64,000 nucleotides of DNA from Hermatobates lingyangjiaoensis (lineage: Eukaryota; Arthropoda; Insecta; Hemiptera; Hermatobatidae), in NCBI GenBank assembly GCA_026182355.1, contig JAPFBL010000310.1:167501-231500 (forward strand), read 5' to 3'. Shown piece after piece: positions 11,026-23,625 of this stretch. The stretch's first letter is position 1, and each line of letters starts with the position of its first letter. Below the pieces are notes generated by a model that searched no databases, had not been told where the DNA came from, and saw nothing but the letters and a program-made list of their open reading frames with translations. A program made the position numbers and the translations under genes.

Positions 11026-12840
11026 TAGATTAAATTACTATCTTTTAATAATTTCTACTGTCAAACGATATCCAAAACCAATTGGGAATATCATTAACTA
11101 CCTAAACACCACTCCAAACATTGATAATTTATGACATGATATTACTAATCTCCATTGAATGAGCAGCTAATATTTTTCCATGAGTGCTGGAAATATAGTT
11201 TGTAAACTGGTCTGTTGTCTGAGTTTATGATCGGCAATTTAAACTGCTAAATGTTAGAGTTTAAAGCAAAGCTAATGCTAGCAGTTGGCTTTCATTTGGA
11301 TTGAATCTCTTCATTGGCAGCCACAGCTCTACCCCGACTAACGACTGTAGTTGCCATGGACATACTTGCTGGATTTTCAGTTTTCTCGATAAGAGCTGAG
11401 TTTTGGTAAAGGTAATGCTGGTATCAAACACTGGAGATATTAGGACCATCTAATATCAGAAACAAAATTACTATGTGACAAAAGAACAGCCAGGGCTTAC
11501 GAAATCAAACCCACGTCTCTATGATACCTTTTGAATTTACAGAACAATCCACCAAGCCTCACATCCTATAAAATTTAAGAGCAACATAAAAGAACGTTCA
11601 ACAAATTTAAATATCTAACAATGTCTTTTTTTTTTTAAGAATACGTACAAAAAATTTAAACAGTATATGCACATATTGTCTTCACATCTACTTAATTCTT
11701 ATTAATGAATGTTATTAACATTTGCATACATTCCTGAAATCTTACCTCAGACTTCTTTGTGACGTGCATGATTACACTCTACACGGGCACAGGGACTAGG
11801 AAACAGATACTAAACCAACATTGCTTCTGTAGCATTCGCGAATTGAAATCAAAATTAAACATACGAACCAAGGTTAAGTCATTTAAAGAAAATCACCTTT
11901 TGAAATGCTCCCCTTCTAGCATATTTATAGATTCACTCTCAAATTAAAACTTAATTTACTCTTATCAGTAGAATTTCCGAGAAAGTTTACCGTCGAAATT
12001 GCTTTTGCCGTAAAGATTTGTTTGCCTTTTAAGTAAGATGGATTCTAAAATTAACCAACCTGAATTGGCTGCCTTTCTTATATTCAACAAGCTAGTATAA
12101 GCTTCTCGCTAAGTTATAAATTCAATAAATTTGTTCCGTGTTTGGATACGCTGTAAACTTTCATTTGGCCTACCAGGTTGGAATATAACTTTATAACGGT
12201 ATGTAAAGTGTACTTAGGACTTTTAGGACTGAGATGTATTTCGACATACGGTATTTAGTGACCAGTGTTAACAGTGTGTTGTAATTCTCAAAGAAAACAA
12301 CCGTTTTTTTTTCATGAAAGGAAAAAAATTCTTTTTTTCGTGCATTTTTTCTAATTCCTTCAAATACGAAATCAACATTTCATTTACACTTTAAAGTTCC
12401 AAAAATTGACAAAGTCGTAATGACTCAATAAAACACTAAAAAATCCTTTTTTAATTGAAATCCTTAACCGGCAAGTACTTTTTTGTTTCAATAGTTACTA
12501 TTTGCCAACAATGTTCCAAGAAGATTTGATTACAGTATTTAATAGAATAATTATATCTTTATTTTTCATTATATTTATTCATGCTCCAGTCTATAATATT
12601 TATCATCTGAAATATTATAATTGGTACATTATTTCTTTTTTTATGTTTTCAAGTCATAATCTTTTCTTGTATTATTATAGATTTACTATTTTTAAAATTA
12701 AAAAAAGAACATGTTTAGTTATACTTAAAGTATTAACATTCAAAGTGCATGCCTTCTTAAATAGTAGAGGGAATAACAAAAACTTTTTTTTTGTTCATGC
12801 AACCAAAAAAAGTTGTTCAGTAATAACTGAGTTCAGATTT
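11026..12840. other. unassigned DNA, one 115-codon ORF
   Basis: I recognise nothing. The longest frame, plus 12502-12849, encodes a Phe/Ile/Tyr-rich product as expected from T-rich DNA and ends within an R1 remnant, which argues against it being a gene. Confidence 0.4.
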
Positions 12841-12915
12841 GACTCTTAGGAAGACCGCTTGTTACGGTTGAAAGTCTAGTCTTTTTTCTGATTTCCTACT
12901 ATGGTCTGGACGTTT
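12841..12915 (+). mobile_element. R1 remnant, copy 5
   Basis: The ribozyme segment 12841-12881 keeps stem II (GACCG...CGGUU) and GAAA, but the 5' core reads CUUAGGA and stem III has lost bases, so it is dead. A decayed piece of the right terminal repeat follows up to a (TA)n run. Confidence 0.55.
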
Positions 12916-15800
12916 ATATATATATATGATATCGTTATGCGATCGTGCAGTTCCATTGCGAATGGAAGCTTTCATTGCCAACGTGCGGTTAAGTCCCAAG
13001 TTAAAATGCAGCATTAAAATCAAGCAAAAAACCTGAAACGTTCTGCAATAGAGTTTAATTTGAACCTGAAACACGAGTCCCATACTAGTTTGTTCTAATC
13101 ACGTCGATACTTTTATAATATTTAATAATAAAATTCGTTTCACAGTTACGTATAGAGAGAGAGAGAGTTAAGTTTCGAACACACTTACAGTCTCTAATTG
13201 CTGGTTGAACCATCAATAGGAGAGTAGAGATAGAGACACCAAGCACGCTTGCGAAGCGACGGCTGGAGACCAACGGTGTTGTCACACGAGTGCCCAGTTC
13301 TAGTCAAATAAGAAAAATAAACTAGGAGTAAGTGAAGAGCTGAGAAATAATAAGTGAAACTGAAGAAAATGAGGAAATAAAAATATAAAAAACTTAAAAA
13401 ATAATAATAATGAAGGATATTAGGGGGAAAATAACTGAAACTAAAGAAAGTCCAGGAATATATATATTAAATATCTAAATAATAATAATAATGAAAATGA
13501 TCAGAATAAATTATAAGTTAAAACTCTTAAAAAAAACAAACTGATCTGCTGTTTAATACTGAGCCTTTTTGAATAAAGCCCTGCTAATGTTTATTGCATT
13601 TAACTGTCAAATGTAATTAATGAAGACTCGATAATATCCCTTAGCATCTTACATCTTTTACCCAATATGACAATAGTTTTAAAGGTATTAGGTCCAATTA
13701 ATATTACAATTCTCATTTTTATAGGCAATGACAAAACAATGCTTTGTTTATTTCTAGCTACACAATATTGATATTGTTCGGCATTGTATTATAATTCATC
13801 ACTCTAACCTATGGGCATTTCAAGAAAACATTTACACGGAATATTTTGTATATCAGGAATATCCCAGTTCTCTCAATAAGTACAAACTATAACCTATTAT
13901 TATTATAAAAAGGTTTATTAAAGTTAGCAATACAAGCGAGCCTTACAAGTGCTTGTAATATGGTAAAATCATGAAATTTTACAATAAGCGTGTCAAATTT
14001 TTTCTATAATATGGAAGAACTTTTTTTGCGCCCTTTATTACAAATCAATATATGAGAAAAACTATTTTAATGAGCGTGGTATAAAAAAAATACGGCTGTT
14101 AATAATAAATTACTTTCACTGGAACTGGTCGTATACAAAATCCTAATCATAGTTATTTTAAATTTTAATAGCATAATTATATTTGGTTTAATTAATAATA
14201 CATTAATATATTGACTAACTAAGAATAATGCCTGCACAGTGCTAAACCAGTACAAGAGTATTTCTAAGGCTAGAAAATTCTTTGAGTGAGTTACAGGAAA
14301 AGAGATTATTTGAGGAATTTAAGTTTTTGCCGGAACTGGAATTACTGGAATGTTGAAGGATGAAAGGAAAAAAAAAGCCTTTAACATTCACCTCTGTGAT
14401 AGACGACCCAATACTTGCTTTAAATTTTTTCAATTCGTTACAAATTCTTTAAAAAAATAACAAACATTTCAGCAACTACAATGGCTGGAACAATTTTAGC
14501 ATGTATGATTTTATGTCAAAGTTATCCATTTTTTCGCCATTGCGGACATGATTCTGGTAATGACTAATAATCATTTTTTTAATTTTATTTTAGATATTTT
14601 TAATAAATCTAATTAATATATTTTATATATTGTATTAAGTCCCAATAATTAATAGAAAAGTGACAAGAAGGTCTATAAGAATAAGTGTGAGTAACAACAC
14701 GAAAACCTGAGACCGTTTGCAAAATTACAGAAACTATTTAGCAGTAATGATTCCTATTATACATAAACTTTACACTGTGAAATAATGAAGTCTAGATGGT
14801 GAATAGTCACACTAGTGTGGAGGGAACTGTGTTAGCTAACCAACTACCAAAACGAACTTTACAACAGATAACTAATAACAAAAACATTCGTTTTATCCAC
14901 AAACCGTATTCCACAAAGGCAGCACAGAGTGCTAACAGATGTTCTGAGAAGATTAAGCTATTGGTAAGTTGCCTGAAAATCATGGATAACACTAAAGAAA
15001 AATGAAGGAAAACCTGTATACTGGCAAGAATGCGAAACATTGGCCAACAGTCTATGGTAAGGTAGGGCACTATCAGCTATACGTAAACGATATATGTTCC
15101 TAAAAATTCACATGCGACTATCAGTCCATGCAAACAGTGAAGCAACTACTGTGAGTTGGAGTCAGTCTGCTCAGAGAATCAAACTGTAGCAGAGGATATA
15201 GTCATTGATGGAAGTACGTGACTTCATCCTGTTGGAACAATAATTCGGAATATTTACTAAAGGTATGTAAGAATAAGTGTCAATATGTTTGAAACATCTT
15301 AGAAATGATCAAGTGAGTGTCAAATTACGAATGACTAATTAATTATATATATATATATATAATTAAAATCATAACAGAAAAACAAAAAACAGTCTATAAC
15401 TCACGGTATATATATTATAAACTATATTCACAAAAAAATACACAGAAATTACTGTTTCATTGTTGTGTGTAACACTAACACTGTTGTGTATAAACTAACA
15501 GTTTATTTAGTTAGTCTGAGGCCCTTACTTTATAGCATCAGAGACAATCAAAGTAAGAAAAAAGGTGACAGAAAAGTTAACTTTAAAATTTTTATTACTT
15601 TTAGAAATTATGTTAAATTTTTTCTATTAATTTTTCATTAATTATTTATTTTCTTACTGTTTATTTTGTATCGTTTAATTTTGTTGGTATATATTTTTTT
15701 TTACTAAGCTACCATATATTGTTACATATGTTTTCCAGCTGTTTTGTAACCTTACCCTGGTTAACTTTTCTGTTACCTTCTGTTTTCTTACTTTGTTTGC
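12916..15800. other. unassigned DNA
   Basis: No recognisable gene or element. The interval 13140-13310 is somewhat richer in G+C and includes a GAGAGA run; a 66-codon minus-strand frame there has no recognised motif. Several ORFs of 60-90 codons are at chance length. Confidence 0.4.
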
Positions 15801-15825
15801 TCTCTGATGACATAAAGTGAATATA

Positions 15826-15843
15826 AACTATATATATATAATA

Positions 15844-15886
<43 letters not shown>
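15826..15886. repeat. (TA)n microsatellite
   Basis: Long TA run with one interruption; it abuts a PLE-like coding fragment on its right side. Confidence 0.95.
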
Positions 15887-15887
<1 letters not shown>

Positions 15888-15950
15888 TAGTTAAGTTGGC
15901 AGCAGCCAGTCTCCTGACTATTTCTCTTTGAGTGGGGAAAGTTTCCACGA
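15887..15950 (-). pseudogene. PLE N-terminal fragment, (TA)n-bounded
   Basis: The minus strand encodes a short run ending REIVRRLAAANL immediately before the (TA)n. This resembles the repeated pattern KIVNAEAAANF-(TA)n of the better preserved PLE N-terminal fragments at 49.4 and 57.6 kb. It is short, so assignment rests on that shared boundary as much as on sequence. Confidence 0.4.
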
Positions 15951-16202
15951 AAGTTGTCCTAATGACATGTTATAACACTTTATGCACTCGGTCTAAATAT
16001 AGTTTAGTTTAGTTAGATATAAAAATTACTAACTAGCTTTCGATTTGCATAAATCAAAATCAGGTTTATAGTATAATCAGGATATAGCAATAATAAACTA
16101 ATCTACAATAACAATTACAGTGATAATAATAATAATATAACTACAGCACAGTAAAGTTAACAATTCAAAAGTCCCGCTGAGGTTGAGGTTGCAAAACTGT
16201 TA

Positions 16203-16640
16203 CTCAGCTGATCCAGGCCCAATCAACCGTTGGTCTCTTTTATTATTTTAAAGGCACTGTCGAAGGTTATGCAGCTGGGAATAATGCAGTTAACATTGGA
16301 CTGAACATTCTTTGAGGGCTGAATATCTTTAATATACAGCGCCTCAAGGATCTGGAGGTGACTACAATTGCTTTCAGATCTTAACACTCCTGTTCCATTG
16401 ACTAGTATTTCCCTTGTCAGTGCAATCTTGTGAACTTCTTTTGCGTGGTTCTTCGGAGCACCCGCTGTCAGATATAGGGTGAGGCGCCTCGATAATTTTG
16501 TAGTCGTCCTCCCGATGTAGCGTGTTTTCAGGGCAGCACATGTCCCTCTATTACAGGTATACTGGTACACCAGATGACTCTTCTGCATTATTGAGGCGTC
16601 GTTGTAGGAGCGGTTCCTAATGAGAAGGCTGTGGGTTTTT
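16203..16640 (-). pseudogene. PLE GIY-YIG endonuclease remnant, second family
   Basis: The minus strand encodes about 140 residues typical of the C-terminus of Penelope-like reverse transcriptases: LLIRNRSYND, then LVYQYTCNRGTC, RYIGRTTTKLSRRL, GAPKNHA and LQILEALYIKDIQPS. These correspond to the GIY-YIG nuclease: the Y-Y strand pair, the YIG with downstream catalytic Arg, and the Glu of LEALYI. A CxxxxC pair precedes YIG. The frame is open from about 16627 to the stop near 16223, but the reverse transcriptase upstream is missing. It is clearly a different family from the PLE pair at 46-48 kb (YIGRTTTKLSRRL against YYGETSRFLKERL). Endonucleases of this class nick target DNA during retrotransposition. 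Confidence 0.8.
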
Positions 16641-17790
16641 TTGGGTGTACTCTTTTGTACTACATATATATTTTAAAATTCTTCATTAATGATTTTATTA
16701 TTTATATTGAATCAGTAAACAAATATGTTTTGTTTTTATTCTGTTCCAGAATTTGAAACCCTTTTAGCTACACCTCTCAGTCCATATCGCTCTGCAAGAT
16801 GGTTTTCTTTCGTTATGGTTTTTGCCTTTAACATGGAGGAGCTAGACTTGCAAAACATGGTTTTATGGTCACTATACGTGCTTTCGTGGTAGAGGAAATG
16901 ACACAATGGTAAACTTACTATACCTATATGATTTTCTTACGCGTAAGCATGCCAGGGGCGTAAATAAAACATTGTGATAACCATGTTACAAGGTATGAAG
17001 CCATTTAGAAACCGTTTCCACTTTTTAATAATTTTAAATAACCCTTGATAGTACAGCAAGCAAGCATTAGTCGACAGCCGAGTTCAGATATCCTTGCCCA
17101 ATGCTTTCAGTAACTGGTTTTCAAGCACTCGTTAGTGAACAGGAATCCATTAGAAAGTAATATATGTTACAAGTGAAGTGTCAGCACCTTGGACAAATCA
17201 CGGCCTGCCTACGCTTTCATCAAAACAAAGCTGGATTCGATCAAATTCATTAGAGCAATTCTGATTTAATTATAATGATGTTAATATTATTCATTACAAA
17301 ATAATTATAATTTAGCAAAAAAGCAGGATTAATAAAAAAAATGACACTTGACGTTTACCATTCCCCCTAGATACATATATAATTAAATAAATAACAAATA
17401 ATTAACAATGAAAGCGTAACTCAACCTGTATGCATATTACTAGATCAATTATAGAGATATAAAAAGACTTGCTATATATTTTATACACCTCGATAACCAT
17501 CTGTCAGTCAGTTGAAGTAAAAGTAAATTTCATATGCATAGAATTGCAATAATCCTTTAACAATAATACTAAATGTGAAAACATATATCATATAAGAGAT
17601 TGTATTAGATAAAATGTGAAATGATATACGAGTATACATATTACCTCCAATATACTGTTGTTTAGTTAATACTCGTCTCATTCAAGTTAACACTGCAGCT
17701 CATACATCTTACAGGCCAACTAAGAAACAAAAAATAACTTCAAAAGTAGATTCACGGATCTCAAGAGGTGCAAATCCGTCAAAATCTCAA
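16641..17790. other. unassigned DNA
   Basis: Nothing recognised on either strand; only short chance ORFs and AT-rich spacer. Confidence 0.4.
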
Positions 17791-17794
17791 AAAA

Positions 17795-18690
17795 ATTGTT
17801 TCTTTACTATAAGTAAAACATAGTAATCGTGAAAAAAATGTATCTCGATATTTTGACGTAATTACATCTTATGAGGTCCCAAAAGTCGTTTTATGAAGTT
17901 TTTTCGATGATGTTTGTATATGTGTATGGTGGGTGAGTATGTTAGCATTGCTTGTTACCACGCTACGGTCGAGAATCATTGATGGATCAAGTTGATATTT
18001 TACACAAAAATGGACCCATAGTGTAGATGAATCCATATTGTTTGGAAAGAATTATGCATGATGGAAAAGTCACTTTTACAGAGCACAGCATACAGGAAAA
18101 AGATAACACTGGCTCAGAGTAAATTGGATTATTATGTTTTTGACAAAGGGAAATAAATGTGATTTTATTATGAATTTTGATAAAGGGAATTAAAAGTTAT
18201 TTCTTTAAAAACCACTGGCATGCCTAAATTTTGCAATATGGCTGCATTTGAATTGGACGTGCATGCCTAAAATAGGAATACATTTTAGTTTTAAATGGGA
18301 AACTTTGTCTTAAATGTTCGATGGAGAAGGAGGTCAGGTAAACTATGTAAGAGATCCACTGGCTATTGGAACAAAGCCATGTTCTCCTGTAAGAGATTAT
18401 TTCGTAACACGAAATCTACACTTTCGCTTTTCTAAAATGTCATTACTGCTTTTGTTATACTAATTATATTATATTCATCAGTGTTGTGATATACAAAAAT
18501 AAGCATGTATATTGATATTATGTGGATAAATCACTCTCTGTACAACTCTCCAAGGAATGAGAGACTAATAAACATTTTCCATTTAGACATTTATACTATA
18601 CCTAAATGGAAGATTATATATTATATACCCGAGAAGTTTCTTATTATGTTTACTTATAATAAAGTTGAGTTTAGGCCACTCCATGTTTTT
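17795..18690 (+). mobile_element. dispersed repeat family B, near full-length copy
   Basis: The left end (TTTACTATAAGTAAA, then gtgaaaaaaatgtatctcg and aagtcgttttatgaag) recurs at 56353-56480. The right part (atcagtgttgtgatatac, cctaaatggaa, and tttacttataataaagttga) recurs at 52.9, 53.8, 45.7 and 56.7-56.9 kb and inverted at 23.5 kb. The two ends share the inverted motif TTTACTATAAGTAAA, so a DNA transposon with short inverted repeats is possible. I see no transposase, and ORFs inside are chance length. The class is unknown. Confidence 0.5.
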
Positions 18691-18696
18691 TTTAAA

Positions 18697-19556
18697 TAAT
18701 TATATTCCACCACCTAAATCATTTTCTCCAAATGAAGTCTCATTCTTAATTTCAAAACTACCAGATAAAAAATCTCCCGGGTATGACCTTATTTCAAACG
18801 AAACCCTTAAGCAGCTTGCTCGAAAAGCCATAGTATTTCTCACATACATATATATCTCCATACTAAGAACAACTTACTTTCCAATATTATGGAAATTTTC
18901 TGTTATACGTATTGGATTATTCGTTGTCTTAATTGGACTCCCCATACCAAAATGAAAAGAACAGAACTAAAAAGATATAGACTTTTAATTCACTTACTTG
19001 ATAATCGTTCAAAATTAACAACTGTCAATAAACTATTACTATACAAATCTATGATTATGCCTATTTGGACATACGGTATTGAAATATGGGGAGCAACAAA
19101 ATCCAGCAATGCCCAGAGGATACAACCTCTCCAATCAAAAATTCTTAGAAAAATTTTTCATTGTCCCTTTTACATACCAAACCAAACAATCTATTCAGAC
19201 CTCAGGATTTCAACAGTTCATCAAGTGCCAATATCTGGCTACAAAGCCTTCCACAAAAAACTTTTTAGCAATAATAATCCCTTAGTCCTAAACATCTCCT
19301 AAACAAATATCTCAGGAAATCTCCAAAGGCACCTGAAGAGAAAGTGGCCAAGAGACTTATTGGTGTGAATTACTCTAGTGACTTATAAATTTAATCTAAG
19401 TTTTATAACTTATTTTTCAAGCCAGAAAGTGTAATTAATGGATTATTTCTTCCCTCCTGCCTCCTTGTGCAAATGTATATATTTCTTTCATCATTGTCAT
19501 TGGTAATGTTACATTTATGTTGTTGTTACTATGAAAAATAAAAATAAAAAAAATAA
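18697..19556 (+). pseudogene. Jockey-type non-LTR retrotransposon, internally deleted
   Basis: The first frame (about 18722-18905) encodes the start of a Jockey-clade reverse transcriptase: FSPNEVSFLISKLPDKKSPG, then YDLISNETLKQL and LRTTYFPILWKFSVI. In the next frame, 18914-19302 encodes the region after the RT core: KRYRLLIHLLDNRSKLTTVN, LLYKSMIMPIWTYGIEIWGA, LQSKILRKIF and DLRIS. An RLKRKWPRDLL-like end follows near 19330-19365. The catalytic YADD box and the rest of the palm are absent, so two pieces flank an internal deletion of several hundred bases. A 3' UTR and an A-rich (AAATAAAA) tail end near 19556. It sits directly against family B. Dead copy. Confidence 0.8.
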
Positions 19557-21090
19557 TATTACTCTACATATAATAAAGTTAAAATTGTTTAATTTTACTA
19601 TTTTGGTTGTGAACTTAGGTTAGAATACTGCTACAGCAATTTCAAACCCCACAAAATCATTGAGGTACTATTTGCTAACTTCTTCATGAGATAGGTAAGA
19701 AAAATGTTTTCTCTAAACTACAAAAAACTCTATATATGCCAGATATATTGACAACATCTTTAATTTAACAAAAGAAGAAAGTGATATTCCAAATTTAAAA
19801 GGCACTCTAGTAACGTCGAAATTAAATGAGACCATTAGCAGAATATAGACAGCTAGCTCTACTTCTTATACCTGTAAGTAAACAAGTAGAAGAATAGTCT
19901 ATCACAAAAGTCTACGCTAAGGCCACCAACCCAGGACTTTGTCAGGATGGTGTTCACGAATGCTCTGACGAGTATAAAAGTTCTATTTCAGTATACCTTA
20001 AAATAACTCTATCAGACTGTTGAAATTGGAGAGTGATCCATGAAGAACCGGAGAGGACTACGCAAGTGTTGATCAATAATGATTATTCAAATTAGGAGGT
20101 ACAAAGAGCTATTATGTTCAAGATAGAGAAATAGTAATGCTAATACTCTAAATGAGGGAATAATTATATTGTACAAACAGTTAGTTCTACATGAATATGT
20201 AATACAGGACTGATGGAAGCCGTATTCTGAGCATTAGTGTTTCGCATACTTCATGACAATATATTGATAACACTCTCGGAATATGACTGAAAACAGCCGA
20301 GTATATTACAAAGATAAGAAGATCCACAACCTGCTGCAGAAAGATAAAAAAGAATGCGAAAAGTTCTGAGTATAAATATTTGATTCTGTTCAAACTAGTG
20401 TAGTTCATCTTCAGATCTGTCTGACTGAAATAAGAAGACTGTTTCTAAATTCTTATTAAAAACTAATAAATATATATTACTTTAAAATTTTGAACTAATT
20501 TTTGACTAAAACTATTGTCAAGTGATTTTCCTTTGGGCCTTAACTTACTTTTAATATTGAAGACAGTGGTTTCTCTTTTCGAAGAGAGGACGTAATAAAC
20601 AGGAACAGGAACTAAACCAACAATGAACCAAATAACTCAGGAAGGACCAAGTAACTATATCTCATGTTACTTTAATGAACTGAGGGAGTGTATCTCCAAC
20701 AATATTATAGACTCAGAGGTACTCAATGAATGTCGTTAACTACCTTGAGGCCAGTAATTTTTTAGAACCGTAATAATAACAATCAGAACCCGTGGACCAA
20801 CTCAAGCCTACTTCACCTATAAAGTGAATATTTCAATTGCTCATAAACCAGTGAATAATATAAACATATATAGGTTATGTTAGCATAGGTTGAGAGGCAG
20901 TCACATACGACGGCAAATATAGGACGAACTTAACTCTTTGAGATACCACAGAATGAACATTCTACACCGGGAGACCTAAATTTTGTTTCAATGTCAATGT
21001 CTATAATTTAAATTGATAAAATTCCAAGCTTTATTTCAAGACCTGGTGACCTAGGGCCATCAATCGACAATTAAACAATGTCTGTATATA
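19557..21090. other. unassigned DNA
   Basis: No gene recognised. A phrase near 19930-19985 (tttgtcagga...gttcacgaat) resembles part of repeat family C at 22.1 kb. Confidence 0.4.
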
Positions 21091-21096
21091 TATATA

Positions 21097-21277
21097 TAAA
21101 GATATCACATAAACACGTGAAATAACAATCAATGGTCAAACCACAATATGAAATGGGAAAACAAAACTAAGATCTTTCAACCATTACAAGCGGTCTTCGT
21201 CAGACAAAGACTCTGACGAAGACCGCTTGTTACAGTTGAAAGATCTTAGTCTTGTTTTCCCATTTCTTATTGTGAAT
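21097..21277. mobile_element. R1 double copy, near-perfect palindrome
   Basis: A left terminal repeat and a minus-strand hammerhead segment (21165-21204) meet a plus-strand hammerhead segment (21209-21251) and the start of a right terminal repeat. The two halves are inverted copies with only about four bases between the ribozyme boxes, so the whole element can fold into one long hairpin. It lies beside a (TA)n run on the left. Confidence 0.75.
21209..21251 (+). ncRNA. hammerhead-like ribozyme core in R1
   Basis: Stem I GACU pairs with AGUC; CUGACGA, unpaired A, stem II GACCG with CAGUU (one mismatch), GAAA, AGAUCU palindrome, U at the cleavage position. All core bases are intact. The mirror motif on the minus strand (21165-21204) has an intact CUGACGA and GAAA but a weaker stem I and stem II. 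Confidence 0.6.
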
Positions 21278-21954
21278 GGTGGTGCTAAAGAAATAAAAAA
21301 AGACATACCTCAATTTAAGTTCACGTATACGATTCTCCCATTAGAGTCCGAGTGATACTGAAACACAGACATAGTTTTTTAAGTGTAAGAAATTAAACAA
21401 TATGCAATAAACCCATCAAACTTCAGCATGCCATACACTTGTAAATTATAAATTTAAGGACTTTGAGAAAAAATGAAATCAACAGAAATATATAAGGAAT
21501 ATGGGATTTGTTATTTGTATCGATTAAAGCAACTAGAAAAGAAAAATCATCTGCGATCTGAAAAAATCTATTAACTAAATCATAGTTCAGAATAATATTG
21601 AATTCACAACATTTGCTGGATAAGTGGAATTCCTTAAGCGTTGATACATTTATTTCAATCAAGGAAAACACTTCTAATAGTAGAAACAAACCTGTTCTAT
21701 TTCTTTGCTACTTTTAGGGGTGTTTTCCTAGATTGTAGACTCATAACTGTTTACTATATTCAGTATATACATCAAACATTATGTGACCAACTAATAAATC
21801 ATACGTTTTATGATAAGACAGTTCTTTATTATAAATTTTGTTCATCAAGCTTTCAACCAAGAGTTTCTCATCATCACAGGTTTTTTATTGACAAAAAATA
21901 AAGAAAAAAAACAAATAAAATATAAGAACAGTAAATTTAAAATGCGATTGTAGA
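21278..21954. other. unassigned DNA
   Basis: Nothing recognised; two ORFs of 86-88 codons overlap on opposite strands at 21423-21901 and look fortuitous. Confidence 0.4.
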
Positions 21955-22200
21955 TACAAGCTAGGAATACAAGACCAACGAATATTCTATGCACATCAGT
22001 GCACGTCGTAATTAGCAGTCCTGGACCAGAGGTCCACTAAAGCTAAATTCTCATCCTGCATTTTTTGTTAAGGTCAGAAATCATTGTTAAGGACGGGGAT
22101 GGGACGACAGTTTGTCAGGACGTCCTTCACGAATATGGAAGAAGTCACATTCGTGGCCGTATGGTCTTGCGGCTTTGCATTGTCTGAGGTATTGTATACC
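21955..22200 (+). repeat. dispersed repeat family C
   Basis: About 140 bp (gaccaacgaatatt, cagtgca.gtcgta, gaccagaggtccac, attctcatcctgc) match 53575-53720 on the same strand with moderate divergence. The continuation to about 22200 is G+C-richer than its surroundings. Class unknown. Confidence 0.5.
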
Positions 22201-23504
22201 GTGAAGTCATTAGGTAGTCATATTTAGCTGAGGACCTGATTCTGAAAAAGTCTGTCATCTAATTACCTTAGAATCAGCTTAAAATTAGTATCTATTTGGT
22301 AAAATAAAACAAGGAGTCCATTCCTCTTAATTCAATATTACTCAAAGATCGTAAGATTCATAAACACAAAAAAGTCAACAACCAGTAGCTTTTTACACCA
22401 AACATAACATAAGTAACTTTTTCCTTTGTGCCATATTCGGTTATAACACTGCTGTAAATAGATATTGAGAAAAAATATATCAGTTATTAGCCAATTTTAC
22501 ATACTCAAATCAAAATCAATATAATTTAAAAGTTGTACGAATGGAAAACATCAGAAATTATATGTTTAGTTAGGAAACACAGATGAACATCCCTTAATTT
22601 TGTAAATATAAGGTAATAAATTTAATCTACTACTACTACTACTTTAAGAATTTAAATAATCTACTGTTAAGTATTTTTAATTGTTTTCACTGTAACAAAT
22701 TTAGTCCATAAGGCTCAAAACAACATAAATTAACTAAAAATAAATTTATTTAATGCTTTATTGTATGTATTAGTAGTAGTAATTTAAGAACTAATTAATT
22801 ATTTTGATATATTTTTATAAAAATAATTCCAGAGAAACATCACACATAAAAGTCGCTCTTCTTTGTAGTAAATTACATCTTTCTACGAGGCAGTCCAAAT
22901 ATAATAGTAAGTTTTTGTGAAATCTTTTATGTGTACTGTTTCTTTTGGTTTATCTAGTTTGTGGAATCATTTTAATTGCTAATATGAAATAAATAATATT
23001 TAGTATTAGACTAATTAAGTAATCATTAAAGATACAAAAATAAGTTAAAATATGTACTTACTATTTGAAGTATTATTAAAAGAATTAACTGGTAAATACA
23101 ATAAACTATAGAAAGGTTAAATAAAACAGTTAGAAAGGTTCCAGGAAGAACGCGGAGGACTAAAATAGGAGTGTATTAGCGCCTTTTTAGAATGACTTAG
23201 CTCAACCGGTGCACCAATCACATGCCGTCTAAATTATCTCATTTTAAAATAGTCCCCTTCTACCAGTGTTTATTTTATTAATATCAACTAAACATACAAA
23301 GAAACCTATTAAACTATTTATTCAAAAACGAGAAATATATGATCAATTTAAATTAATTAGTCGGAATATACATTAATAAAAGTAATTTCTAAACCTATTT
23401 CTTTTAGAAATTGTCTGAACTTTTAACTTAATATGTGGAACAAAACGGACTGATTGAGATTTACAAACCATCAATCGTGTCCATATATTTATATGAAATT
23501 TTGA
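22201..23504. other. unassigned DNA with a small inverted repeat
   Basis: An imperfect inverted repeat built round (CTA)n and (TAG)n blocks spans about 22612-22795, with arms of about 45 bp. Otherwise nothing is recognised. Confidence 0.45.
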
Positions 23505-23625
23505 TGACAGTACTAAAAAAAATCTGAAGTGGCCTCACTCAACCTTACTATAAGTAAACTTAATTCAAACTTCTTGGGTATATAATGTACAATTTCTCAT
23601 TTAAGCTTAATATAAATGTCTAAAT
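23505..23625 (-). repeat. family B terminal fragment, inverted
   Basis: This is the reverse complement of the family B right end: aaaaaatctgaagtggcc, then actttactataagtaaac, then the taaatgtctaaatggga block. It joins a PLE-like coding piece at about 23620. Confidence 0.6.

Noticed and set aside
12502..12849. 115-codon plus-strand ORF, Phe/Ile/Tyr-rich
   Set aside because: Composition follows T-rich DNA and the frame ends inside an R1 remnant.
20187..21901. Several 70-90 codon hydrophobic ORFs that might be small membrane proteins
   Set aside because: Opposite-strand overlaps, no promoter or conserved neighbour, and hydrophobicity is expected from T-rich codons.
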